Source of the DNA: an uncultured Oscillospiraceae bacterium
Lineage (GTDB): Bacteria; Bacillota; Clostridia; Oscillospirales; Ruminococcaceae
NCBI GenBank assembly: GCA_934481355.1
Contig: CAKSPH010000003.1
Coordinates: forward strand, 49,029 to 113,028
Reading direction: 5' to 3'
DNA: 64,000 bases
The position numbers were made by a program, and so were the translations under genes. Of this stretch, positions 41,027 to 48,913 are shown one piece after another (position 1 is the stretch's first letter; every line of letters begins with the position of its first letter). Under the pieces are notes generated by a model. It was not told where the DNA came from. It saw only the letters and a list, made by a program, of their open reading frames with translations, and made no database searches.

Positions 41027-41572
41027 ATGTCCAAATCTATCCTCATTACAGGAGGAGCGGCAAGCGGTAAGTCCCGGTGGGCGGTCACGAATTACTCCCA
41101 CTATGATTATGTGCTCTATCTTCGCACTGGCGAGGCGGTCGATCCCGATATACTTCATCGTATCGAGTACGGAAACAATCTGAACGGAGTAGAATGGGAC
41201 ATAGTGGAGGGCGTCACAGAGGACCCCGCTTCCAGCGTCGGCGACCACAAATTCGTTATTTTTGACCGCCTGAGCGACTACACCGAGCAGATATTGAATC
41301 AGACCTGCCCGCATATCGCAGAAATGAACGACGACATGATGAAATCCATTGAGCGGCGGGTCATAACGGATATTGAGAATATGCGCGAGCGTATCCGTGA
41401 AAACGAGGGAAGCCTGACGATAATCACTCTGGAGACCGGTTTCTCCATCGCACCGGAAGACCCCAGAATGAGGGCTCTCCGCAGGATAATCGGAAGCATA
41501 AACCAGCGTATCGCGAATTCTTCCGACGAGGTATATTTCTCGGCAAGCGGCATACAGTTCAAAATAAAGTGA
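41027..41572 (+). CDS. CobU-like P-loop protein, guanylylation His not conserved
   Basis: A 181-residue protein that aligns along its length with CobU/CobP, the bifunctional adenosylcobinamide kinase/guanylyltransferase. The P-loop TGGAASGKSRWAV is intact, and the C-terminal INQRIANSSDEVYFSASGIQ followed by FKIK matches CobU well. The region that in CobU reads RIxxHKxxR and holds the His that accepts GMP reads RIEYGNNLNG here, so that His is absent. No cobalamin genes are nearby; pilT follows 34 bases on. I call it a CobU-fold kinase-like protein of uncertain reaction. The start is ATG 41027 (or GTG 41018). Confidence 0.7.
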   Translation: MSKSILITGGAASGKSRWAVTNYSHYDYVLYLRTGEAVDPDILHRIEYGNNLNGVEWDIVEGVTEDPASSVGDHKFVIFDRLSDYTEQILNQTCPHIAEMNDDMMKSIERRVITDIENMRERIRENEGSLTIITLETGFSIAPEDPRMRALRRIIGSINQRIANSSDEVYFSASGIQFKIK

Positions 41573-41606
41573 TAACGGCGAATAATTATATGGAAGGAAT
41601 AACACC

Positions 41607-42662
41607 ATGACATTTGAAGAATTCATAATGCAGGCGAGGGAAATGAACGCCTCCGATATCCACATGACCGTCGGAGCCCCGACAGTTATCCGTGTAAACG
41701 GCGAGCTGTGCAAGTACACCGAGCTTTCTGACCAGGTGGTAAACAAGACCATTCTTTCGATACTTTCCGCTGAGCAGCAGAAAATGCTCGACGAGGGCAA
41801 GGACATAGATTTCAGCTTTGAGCTGAAGAACGGCGCGCGTCAGCGCGTCAACGTATTCCGCCAGAGCGGAAAACTCGCCGCCTGCATTCGTCTGCTCAAC
41901 GCCGAGATACCTACGCTTGAGGAACTGAGAATGCCGCCTGTTCTCCTTGAATTTGCGAAGAAGCGCAGAGGACTCGTGCTGGTAACAGGTCCTACCGGCG
42001 CCGGAAAATCCACTACCCTCGCGGCTCTGGTGGAGTACATCAACAAGACCCGCGCCTGCCACATAATCACCATTGAGGATCCTATCGAGTACCGCTACAA
42101 GCAGGAAAAGGCGACTATCCATCAGAGAGAGCTTGGCAGAGACGTGCCGTCTTTCCACGAAGCGCTCAGAAGCGCCCTGCGTGAGGACCCGGACGTTATC
42201 CTCATCGGCGAGATGAGAGACTATGAGACCATCTCCCTCGCGATGACCGCGGCGGAGACGGGACATCTGGTATTCGGCACGCTGCACACCTCCAGCGCCG
42301 CGCAGACCATCGACAGAATCATCGACGCCTGCCCGATACACTCGCAGGATCAGGTGCGCTCACAGCTTGCCAGCATGATCCAGGGGATCATCGCGCAGTC
42401 GCTTATCCCGCGCTCCGACGGCAAGGGAAGAGTTGCCGCAGTCGAGGTCATGATAGGCACCGACGCTATACGCAATCTTATCCGCTCCTCAAAGATAAAC
42501 ATGATGGAGACCACCATGGCGGCCGGAAGCCGCGATGGAATGTGTACGCTCAACGACAGCCTCGCAAAGCTTTACAGGGGCAACCAGATATCCTATGAAA
42601 CAGCCCTTGAATATTCCTCCGACAGAAACGAGATGGAGAAAAAACTGCTGAGCGGCATATAA
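41607..42662 (+). CDS. pilT: PilT-family twitching-motility ATPase
   Basis: A 351-residue hexameric ATPase of the type IV pilus retraction family. An N-terminal PAS-like domain (FIMQAREMNASDIHMTVGA) is followed by Walker A LVTGPTGAGKSTTLA, an Asp box IITIEDPIEYRYKQ, Walker B DVILIGEMRDYETI, a His box ETGHLVFGTLHTSSA and the PilT signature AIRNLIRSSK near 290. The last motif separates PilT from PilB/GspE. No pilin, PilB or PilC gene lies in the window, so pili would depend on genes elsewhere. The GGAAGGAAT upstream is a fair ribosome binding site. Confidence 0.95.
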   Translation: MTFEEFIMQAREMNASDIHMTVGAPTVIRVNGELCKYTELSDQVVNKTILSILSAEQQKMLDEGKDIDFSFELKNGARQRVNVFRQSGKLAACIRLLNAEIPTLEELRMPPVLLEFAKKRRGLVLVTGPTGAGKSTTLAALVEYINKTRACHIITIEDPIEYRYKQEKATIHQRELGRDVPSFHEALRSALREDPDVILIGEMRDYETISLAMTAAETGHLVFGTLHTSSAAQTIDRIIDACPIHSQDQVRSQLASMIQGIIAQSLIPRSDGKGRVAAVEVMIGTDAIRNLIRSSKINMMETTMAAGSRDGMCTLNDSLAKLYRGNQISYETALEYSSDRNEMEKKLLSGI

Positions 42663-42683
42663 TGTAATTACAAGAGATATATC

Positions 42684-42711
42684 ACGTCCGCAGTGAAACA
42701 CCTGCGGACGT
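42684..42711 (+). promoter_or_regulatory. Stable hairpin between pilT and the uridine kinase gene
   Basis: ACGTCCGCAG (42684-42693) pairs with CTGCGGACGT (42702-42711) over an 8-base loop. The tail is ATTGTG, with no T run, and AAGGGGA of the next gene starts 10 bases later. It could be an attenuator or a 3'-end stabiliser. Confidence 0.45.
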
Positions 42712-42733
42712 ATTGTGTGAAAGGGGACAATAT

Positions 42734-43645
42734 ATGAAATGTATTCCTGTAAAGGAACTTAATTCAAAAGCAGAAAATGTGCATGAGCTTGTGCTTGAAG
42801 CCGAAAACCTGTACGCCGACCAGATCTCAGGGGCTGCCCATCGCATTTACAGGGAGCGCCGCGAGAGACCCATAGTGCTGATATCCGGACCGTCAGGCTC
42901 AGGAAAAACCACCACTGCCGGGCGTTTACAGAGACTTCTTGAGGACAACGGATGCCGGGCGCATACCATTTCCATGGACAATTATTTCCTCCCGCTGACC
43001 GGGGAGGAAATAAAGCTTGCCGAGCAGGGACGATTCGATTTTGAATCCCCGAAACGGCTGGATACCGAGCTTTTCAAGACTCATCTGGAGAAGCTCAGCC
43101 GCTGCGAGAAGATAGACGTTCCCGCCTTTGATTTCGCGAAGCAGGACCGCTGCCCCGGAATGCCGCTTTCCTGCAAGCCGGGGGATATCGTCATAATGGA
43201 GGGTATCCATGCTCTGAACCCGGAAGTTACCGGGCATTCCGACAGCTACACCAACCGCGTGTACGTTTCCGTAAGAACAAGGCTGGAGCATGACGGAGAG
43301 CTCCTGCACCCGTCAAAGATACGCCTTATGCGCAGGCTTATCCGCGATAAGCTGTACCGCGGACGCAGCATCACCGAGACAATGGATTTCTTCCGGTCGG
43401 TAGAACGCGGCGAGAATCTGTATATAATGCCGTATAAGCACCGCGCGAGCTTTGATATAGACACATTCATCGAGTATGAGCCGATGGTCTACCGCGATAT
43501 ATTGCTGGCTGACCTCGGAAAAGCAGCTGAGACCTACGAAAACTATGAGCACTACGCGGATATAGAGAAATTCCTGCGGGCGCTGGAGCCGGTTTCAACC
43601 GATATCGTCCCGGATAATTCCATTGTCAGGGAGTTCATCGGCTAA
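42734..43645 (+). CDS. Uridine kinase family nucleoside kinase
   Basis: A 303-residue cytosolic P-loop kinase. An N-terminal helical stretch of about 45 residues is followed by Walker A VLISGPSGSGKTTTAGRL, the SMDNYFLPLT motif of uridine/cytidine kinases, FDFESPKRLD and MEGIHALNPEV. It would phosphorylate uridine or a related nucleoside. Clostridial relatives often have an N-terminal TGS-like domain, which is missing here. AAGGGGA is 7 bases before the ATG at 42734. A degenerate end of the interspersed repeat begins immediately after its stop. Confidence 0.88.
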   Translation: MKCIPVKELNSKAENVHELVLEAENLYADQISGAAHRIYRERRERPIVLISGPSGSGKTTTAGRLQRLLEDNGCRAHTISMDNYFLPLTGEEIKLAEQGRFDFESPKRLDTELFKTHLEKLSRCEKIDVPAFDFAKQDRCPGMPLSCKPGDIVIMEGIHALNPEVTGHSDSYTNRVYVSVRTRLEHDGELLHPSKIRLMRRLIRDKLYRGRSITETMDFFRSVERGENLYIMPYKHRASFDIDTFIEYEPMVYRDILLADLGKAAETYENYEHYADIEKFLRALEPVSTDIVPDNSIVREFIG

Positions 43646-43659
43646 TTTTAGATGTGACC
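43646..43659 (+). repeat. Right end of the interspersed repeat, degenerate (copy f)
   Basis: TTTTAGATGTGACC matches the right end TTTTAGAGGTGACC of copy b at 13 of 14 bases. It begins one base after the uridine kinase stop codon and ends 23 bases before the GNAT start, the same distance as copy b before tsf. Confidence 0.6.
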
Positions 43660-43681
43660 ACAATATAAAGGAGCAGAAGAA

Positions 43682-44170
43682 ATGAACATCAGAGGATTTG
43701 AGAAAAGGGATGTTCAGGCAATGGCTGACATCTGGAACGAGGTAGTTGAAGCGGGGCAGGCATTCCCGCAGGAAGAAAGGCTGACGGCAGAGACGGCTGA
43801 GAAGTTCTTTTCCGGGCAGAGCTTCACCGCGGCGGCAGAGGAGAACGGCGAGATAGTCGCAATGTATATCCTCCACCCGAATAACGTGGGACGCTGCGGG
43901 CATATCTGCAACGCAAGCTACGCTGTTCGCTCCGATATGCGCGGAAAGCACGCCGGTGAGCAGCTTGTCACCCACTGCCTGCACAAGGCAAAGGAGCTTG
44001 GATTCCTTGTGCTCCAGTTCAACGCGGTGGTTGCAGACAATGCTCCCGCGCTGGCGCTGTATAAGAAGCTGGGATTCGTTCAGCTCGGCGTTATTCCGGG
44101 AGGATTCCACAAGAAGGACGGAAGCTACGCGGACATTATTCCGCACTACTTTGATCTGAGGGAGTTATGA
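43682..44170 (+). CDS. GNAT family N-acetyltransferase
   Basis: A 162-residue acetyltransferase. Motif A, which binds acetyl-CoA, is VRSDMRGKHAGEQLVTHCL (about 82-100; R-x-x-x-G-x-A/G), and ALALYKKLGFVQLGV near 125 is the C-terminal beta-bulge helix. The substrate is unknown. AAAGGAG is 8 bases before the ATG. Its TGA overlaps the ATG of the FliB-like gene (ATGA), so the two are coupled. Confidence 0.9.
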   Translation: MNIRGFEKRDVQAMADIWNEVVEAGQAFPQEERLTAETAEKFFSGQSFTAAAEENGEIVAMYILHPNNVGRCGHICNASYAVRSDMRGKHAGEQLVTHCLHKAKELGFLVLQFNAVVADNAPALALYKKLGFVQLGVIPGGFHKKDGSYADIIPHYFDLREL

Positions 44171-45180
44171 TGGTAAGACCGTGGTTTTATGACAAATTCG
44201 TATGCACCGCCGACAAGTGCACCGATAACTGCTGTATCGGCTGGGAGATAGACATCGACCCGCCTGCGATGGAGCGTTTCCGGAAAGTCCCCGGAGAATT
44301 CGGAGAGCGGCTGCGCGGCGCGATACATGACGGCGGACAGCCGACCTTTGCGCAGAAAGCCGGGGAGCGATGCGCCCTGCTGCGTGATGACGGTCTGTGC
44401 GAGCTTATTCTGAACTGCGGCGAGGACAGCCTGTGCGATATATGCGCGCTCCACCCGAGATTTTTCAACGATTTCGGGAATGTCCGCGAAGGAGGTCTGG
44501 GACTGTGCTGCGAGGAAGTCTGCCGGCTGATGTTCAGCAGCAGCGAGCCGCTTCGCTTCGTTTGCGACCCGGAGGATACCGCCGCGGAAAGCTCCGATGA
44601 CGAGGTAACGAAGCTCCTGCGGGCGGCGCGTGAGCGGCTGTATTCCATTCTTCAGGACAGGGAGAAATCTCTTTTCGACAGGCTCTCGCAGTGCGCGGAG
44701 TACGGCTGGAAGCTTCAGGAAATGTTCGACGGCGGGGAGCTGTGGCTGCCTGATGTTCCGCAGGAATGGGAAAGCATTTTCTACCCGGACGATATTTCGC
44801 GGCTCCTGGACGCGCTCGGGGGAATGGAGAGCATAAACGGCGAGTGGACTGAGCTCATTGAGAGGCTCACAGCGCGGCAGGAGGAGCTTCTGGACGCGCT
44901 GCCGGAATTTCTCGCGGTGACAGAGCCGTGGCGGTACGAGCACATCGCGGTGTACACGCTTTTCCGGCAGCTCACGGACAGTATTAGCGACGGCGCGGTG
45001 TACGCAAGGGTAATGCTGGCGTGCTGCTCCGCAGTGACGGTCATGCTGATGGACTGCATGAAGTGGCTCGACAGTGGGAAGCTCACGGAATGGGACTGTA
45101 TTCTCGATTTGAAGCTGTACTCAAAGCAGGTGGAGTACTCCCAGGAAAACATCGACGCATTTGTTGAGGAATATTTCTGA
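44167..45180 (+). CDS. FliB-like (flagellin lysine-N-methylase family) cysteine-rich protein
   Basis: A 337-residue protein with the FliB cysteine pattern at its start: CTADKCTDNCCIGWEIDID, then ERCALLRDDGLCELIL and LCDICALHPRFFNDFG, and CCEEVCRLMF at about 117-126. The cysteines suggest an iron-sulfur cluster, in line with the proposed radical-type methylation of flagellin lysines by FliB. No flagellin or flagellar gene is in the window; relatives are widespread in non-motile clostridia, so the target may be another protein. Start ATG 44167, with a second ATG directly following. Confidence 0.83.
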   Translation: MMVRPWFYDKFVCTADKCTDNCCIGWEIDIDPPAMERFRKVPGEFGERLRGAIHDGGQPTFAQKAGERCALLRDDGLCELILNCGEDSLCDICALHPRFFNDFGNVREGGLGLCCEEVCRLMFSSSEPLRFVCDPEDTAAESSDDEVTKLLRAARERLYSILQDREKSLFDRLSQCAEYGWKLQEMFDGGELWLPDVPQEWESIFYPDDISRLLDALGGMESINGEWTELIERLTARQEELLDALPEFLAVTEPWRYEHIAVYTLFRQLTDSISDGAVYARVMLACCSAVTVMLMDCMKWLDSGKLTEWDCILDLKLYSKQVEYSQENIDAFVEEYF

Positions 45181-45215
45181 GGCGAATATAAGCGGCAAAG
45201 ACGGAGGGGCAACTG

Positions 45216-45743
45216 ATGAAATTCAGGGTGTTTAAAAAACGGCTGTTTGCAGCAATAATTGATTATATCATCATATTTGCAATAGCATATACTGTCTGTG
45301 CATTGGTCATGACAGGAGTTTTTAAAGATACATTCGATCAGCAGGCTGCTCCGTTTATGGTGCTTATTTTATTGCTGAATCCATTATCGCAGATACCAAG
45401 GGTATTTTCTGCCCCTCAGGATACGCTGACAATCATGGGATATGTGCTTATCGCGGTAATTTTTATCGTTGAAGTATTGTATTACTCACTGTCTGAGCTG
45501 CTTCCGGCAAAAAGGACACCCGGCTATAAGATTTCGGGGATACGGCTGCTTTATGATTCGGAAAAATCAATGCCAATGCGTATCATCGGGAGAAATATAC
45601 TGAAGGTACTGTCGCGGTATTTATTCTGTATTCCGTTTGTGATTTCCGTATTTGACCCAAACGGCGACGCAATATATGATATGGCTTCAAAAATCCATAT
45701 AGGAATAGACAATATGGGTCATGATCAAGGCGGCACCATATAA
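45216..45743 (+). CDS. RDD family membrane protein, AT-rich
   Basis: A 175-residue protein with three to four membrane helices. The first, KKRLFAAIIDYIIIFAIAYT, has the Arg-Asp pair that names the family (R-x-x-x-x-x-x-D), and TPGYKISGIRLLYD with the later RIIGRNILKV completes the RDD domain. Function is unknown; transport is suspected. GGAGG lies about 8 bases upstream of the ATG. The gene is AT-richer than its neighbours. Confidence 0.82.
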   Translation: MKFRVFKKRLFAAIIDYIIIFAIAYTVCALVMTGVFKDTFDQQAAPFMVLILLLNPLSQIPRVFSAPQDTLTIMGYVLIAVIFIVEVLYYSLSELLPAKRTPGYKISGIRLLYDSEKSMPMRIIGRNILKVLSRYLFCIPFVISVFDPNGDAIYDMASKIHIGIDNMGHDQGGTI

Positions 45744-45744
45744 T

Positions 45745-45780
45745 ACCAGAAGCCCCCGGAGGATTTCGGGGGCTTCTGGT
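45745..45780 (+). terminator. Terminator of the RDD gene
   Basis: A 13-bp perfect stem: ACCAGAAGCCCCC (45745-45757) with GGGGGCTTCTGGT (45768-45780), then ATTGG. Very stable, though the T run is poor. Confidence 0.7.
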
Positions 45781-46091
45781 ATTGGAGGAGTTTATTTATC
45801 ATGAAATTGTTTGAGGATAATTATGTTGATTTCTTTCTGTGATTACATTCTACCACGGCGGGACAAAAAAATCAAGATATATGACAACATTGTAACCATA
45901 TTTCGGGAAACTGTCATTTTTCAGTAACCATTCCGTTATTATTGTAACCGTTTTGTAACCATTTGTAATTTGCCTGTAATCACGGGTGAAATAAAGGTGA
46001 AATTTTTTAAAAAAGACTGTTCAAAGCCCGTAAAATGTGATATACTAATGTAGTATATAAAATGCAGTATTATGCACAGGAGAGAATAAAA
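45781..46091 (+). promoter_or_regulatory. AT-rich region with phased GTAACC repeats upstream of nifS
   Basis: There is no convincing gene in these 311 bases. GTAACC occurs at 45892, 45924, 45944 and 45955, mostly as TGTAACCA/G. The spacings of 32, 20 and 11 are close to whole helical turns, as expected of tandem sites for an OmpR-type response regulator. A weak -10 TATACT (46041-46046) lies about 45 bases before the nifS ATG. The regulator is unknown. Confidence 0.4.
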
Positions 46092-47183
46092 ATGATATAT
46101 CTGGACAGCGCCGCCACGACAAAGCCCTGCCGTGAGGCCGCGGACGCTATTATGAATACAATGCGGGACAGCTTCGGAAATGCAAGCTCGCTGCATAAAA
46201 TGGGAATAATCTCGGAAAAGATAATAACCGGCGCGAAAAGAACGCTTCTGTCAAAGCTGGGGGAGGGCGACATCATCTTCACCTCAGGCGCGACCGAGAG
46301 CAGCAACACCGCCATAATGGGCGCTGCGGAAATCTACCGCCGCACCGGAAACAGGATAGTCACCACGGCTATAGAGCACCCCTCCGTTGCGAATGTCATG
46401 AATAAGCTGGAGGAGCGCGGCTTCGGGGTAGTCCGCCTCGCCCCGAAGGATCACCCGGATTTCGAGCAGGCCCTCGCGGACGCCGTGGACGAGCATACGC
46501 TTCTCCTGAGCTGTATGGCGGTCAATAACGAGACCGGATTCATTGTAGACGTGAAGCGGCTCTACAAGCTGGTGAAGAAGAAAAATCCCAAGACCATCGT
46601 ACATATCGACGCTGTTCAGGGATTCCTGAAAGTCCCGCTGGACGGCGACCTTATCAGCATTTCCGGGCATAAAATTCATTCCTCCAAGGGAATCGGCGCG
46701 CTGTTTATCCGCAAGGGGATACGCATTTCCCCGCTGCTTCTGGGCGGCGGTCAGCAGAAAAATCTGCGCAGCGGCACCGAGCCGGTGGAGCTCATCGCCG
46801 GACTGGACGCGGCTGTAAAGGCGTACCACGGCGCTGCGGAGCGCTTCGGCGGGCTGAAAGCAAGGCTCCTCGCCGGGCTTTCGGAGCTTTCCGGCATAAC
46901 CGTGAACTCCGGGGACAACTGCGTTCCGAATATCGTGAATTTCAGCGTTGAGGGCGTTCGCTCGGAGATAATGCTGCATTCCCTCGAGGAACGCGAGATC
47001 TACGTTTCCAGCGGCTCCGCCTGCTCCAGGGGAAAGACCAGCGGAGTGCTGGCGGCTTTCGGGATCCCGGATAAGCTCGCGGACAGCGCGATACGCGTAA
47101 GTATGTGCGCGGAAACAACGGAAGAAGAAATAGACGCGCTGCTTGACGGCATAAAGGCCGGGATAGAGCGTTTCAGAAGATAA
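46092..47183 (+). CDS. Cysteine desulfurase (NifS/IscS-like)
   Basis: A PLP enzyme of 363 residues that removes sulfur from cysteine as a persulfide. It starts MIYLDSAATTKPC, has FTSGATESSNTAIMGA, the PLP lysine in SISGHKIHSSKGIGAL, and the catalytic cysteine in VSSGSACSRGKTSG. It precedes thiI by 16 bases, which suggests it donates sulfur for tRNA 4-thiouridine, like the NifZ-ThiI pair of Bacillus. GGAG lies 9 bases before the ATG at 46092. It is the first gene of a run of seven close-packed plus-strand genes ending at 53809. Confidence 0.93.
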   Translation: MIYLDSAATTKPCREAADAIMNTMRDSFGNASSLHKMGIISEKIITGAKRTLLSKLGEGDIIFTSGATESSNTAIMGAAEIYRRTGNRIVTTAIEHPSVANVMNKLEERGFGVVRLAPKDHPDFEQALADAVDEHTLLLSCMAVNNETGFIVDVKRLYKLVKKKNPKTIVHIDAVQGFLKVPLDGDLISISGHKIHSSKGIGALFIRKGIRISPLLLGGGQQKNLRSGTEPVELIAGLDAAVKAYHGAAERFGGLKARLLAGLSELSGITVNSGDNCVPNIVNFSVEGVRSEIMLHSLEEREIYVSSGSACSRGKTSGVLAAFGIPDKLADSAIRVSMCAETTEEEIDALLDGIKAGIERFRR

Positions 47184-47199
47184 AAGAGGAATAGAACGG

Positions 47200-48396
47200 A
47201 TGAAAGAGATAATACTTGTAAAATACGGAGAGATAGCCCTCAAGGGACTGAACAAGTCCACCTTTGAGGATATGCTCCAGAAGAACATAAAGCGCCGCCT
47301 GAAGTGCTTCGGAAATTTCGGATTTTTCCGCAGGCAGTCCACCATCTACATTACTCCGCCGGAGGACGCAGACCTTGACGCGGTCATCGGCAGCCTGAAG
47401 AAGATTTTCGGTATCAGCGCGATACAGCGCTGCGCGGTATTCCCGAAGGACTTTTCCGTTATAGCGGAGCACGCCGGCGAGTACCTGCGCGAAGCCCTTG
47501 AGGGCGCAAAGACCTTCAAGGTGGAGTCCAAGCGCAGCGACAAGGCATTCCCGATGAAAACCCCGGAGATACAGCAGGAGCTCGGAGCGGTGATTCTTGA
47601 AGCGTTCCCGCATATCGGCGTGGACGTACACAACCCGGAGGTAACGGTCCGGCTTGAGATCCGCGACAACGGAGCTTACCTCAGCGCGCTCAGGATACCC
47701 GGTGCCGGCGGTATGCCGGTGGGCAGCTCCGGGAAGAGCCTGCTCATGCTTTCCGGCGGGATCGACAGTCCGGTTGCCGGCTACATGATGGCGAAGCGCG
47801 GACTCATCGTGGACTGCATACACTATGTCAGCCCGCCCTACACCTCCGAGCGTGCCCGCATGAAGGTGGAGGCGCTCTGCGAGAAGCTGACCGACTGGTG
47901 CGGCAACATCGTGTTTTACTGCGTTCCTTTCACTGAGCTTCAGGAGGCGCTCCGCGACAACTGTCCCGAGGAGTATTTCACGGTGCTCATGCGCCGCCTG
48001 ATGGTAAAGATAGCGAACCGCATATGCGCCGCCAACGATTACGGAGCGATAATCACCGGCGAAAGCGTCGCCCAGGTCGCAAGCCAGACGCTCCCGGCCA
48101 TATTCTGCACGAATGCCGCCGCTGAATACCCGGTATTCCGTCCGGTCATCGGCATGGACAAGCGCGAGATAGTCGATATCGCGCGCCAGATAGACACGTT
48201 TGATATTTCCACCCTGCCCTATGAGGACTGCTGCACGGTGTTCTCGCCGAAGCATCCGCGCACTCACCCGGAGCTTTCCGAGATACTAAAGGCAGAGGCA
48301 AGCTTTGATTTTGAAACGCTTATCGAAAAGGCAGTAAGGGAAACAGAGGTGAAGAAGTTCAGATACGGCAGAAGAACCGTAGAGCTGGACGTCTGA
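47200..48396 (+). CDS. thiI: tRNA 4-thiouridine synthetase ThiI
   Basis: A 398-residue enzyme: an N-terminal ferredoxin-like and THUMP region (FKVESKRSDKAFPMKTPEIQ near 105), then the PP-loop SLLMLSGGIDSPVAGYMMAK (adenylation of U8 in tRNA). The C-terminal rhodanese domain of enteric ThiI is absent, as is normal in Firmicutes, where the partner desulfurase passes sulfur directly. That desulfurase gene is immediately upstream. The stop is one base before the cinA start. Confidence 0.96.
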   Translation: MKEIILVKYGEIALKGLNKSTFEDMLQKNIKRRLKCFGNFGFFRRQSTIYITPPEDADLDAVIGSLKKIFGISAIQRCAVFPKDFSVIAEHAGEYLREALEGAKTFKVESKRSDKAFPMKTPEIQQELGAVILEAFPHIGVDVHNPEVTVRLEIRDNGAYLSALRIPGAGGMPVGSSGKSLLMLSGGIDSPVAGYMMAKRGLIVDCIHYVSPPYTSERARMKVEALCEKLTDWCGNIVFYCVPFTELQEALRDNCPEEYFTVLMRRLMVKIANRICAANDYGAIITGESVAQVASQTLPAIFCTNAAAEYPVFRPVIGMDKREIVDIARQIDTFDISTLPYEDCCTVFSPKHPRTHPELSEILKAEASFDFETLIEKAVRETEVKKFRYGRRTVELDV

Positions 48397-48397
48397 T

Positions 48398-48904
48398 ATG
48401 ACCATAGAAGCAGAAATCACAGCGCTTGCAGGGGAGCTTGTAAAGGAGTGCGCCGCGCACGGGCTGAAGGTATCCACGGCTGAAAGCTGTACGGGAGGTC
48501 TGATTTCCGGGGCGGTGACGGCTGTTTCCGGAAGCTCCGCGGTGATAGAGCTGGGAGTGTGCTCATATTCCAACCGCATAAAGCACGGGGTGCTCGGCGT
48601 AAGCCCTGACATTCTGGAGAAATACACGGAATACAGCGTTCAGTGCGCCGAAGCAATGGCGGACGGCGTGCGCAGGCTCTCAGGAGCAGATTTAGCCATT
48701 TCCGCCACTGGAGTCGCGGGACCCACCGGCGGCACGCCGGACCACCCGGTCGGGGAGGTCTGCATGGCTGTCAGCACGGCGCGCGGCTGCCGCGGAACGC
48801 GGTTCCTTTTCGGTCAGCACGACCGGCAGACGATACGCATGATGGCGGTGAAAAAGGCGCTGGAGCTGCTGCTTGAAGAGATAAAGAAAAGTTCATTGGG
48901 GTGA
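48398..48904 (+). CDS. CinA C-terminal-domain nicotinamide-nucleotide amidohydrolase (PncC-like)
   Basis: A 168-residue stand-alone CinA-C domain: TAESCTGGLISGAVTAVSGS (catalytic Ser/Lys region), CSYSNRIKHGVLGV, AISATGVAGPTGGTPDHPVG. PncC converts nicotinamide mononucleotide to nicotinate mononucleotide in NAD recycling. The start is one base after the thiI stop, so coupling is likely. Sortase gene 1 begins 9 bases after its end. Confidence 0.93.
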   Translation: MTIEAEITALAGELVKECAAHGLKVSTAESCTGGLISGAVTAVSGSSAVIELGVCSYSNRIKHGVLGVSPDILEKYTEYSVQCAEAMADGVRRLSGADLAISATGVAGPTGGTPDHPVGEVCMAVSTARGCRGTRFLFGQHDRQTIRMMAVKKALELLLEEIKKSSLG

Positions 48905-48913
48905 ATACAGTTC

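Noticed and set aside
45891-45960. Bacillus-type PhoP box or E. coli-type Pho box
   Set aside because: The repeats read GTAACC rather than TT(A/C/T)A(C/T)A, and only one partial CTGTCAT is present.
46284-47345. 353-codon minus-strand open frame across nifS and the start of thiI
   Set aside because: Low-complexity translation without a family pattern, wholly antisense to two well-supported genes.
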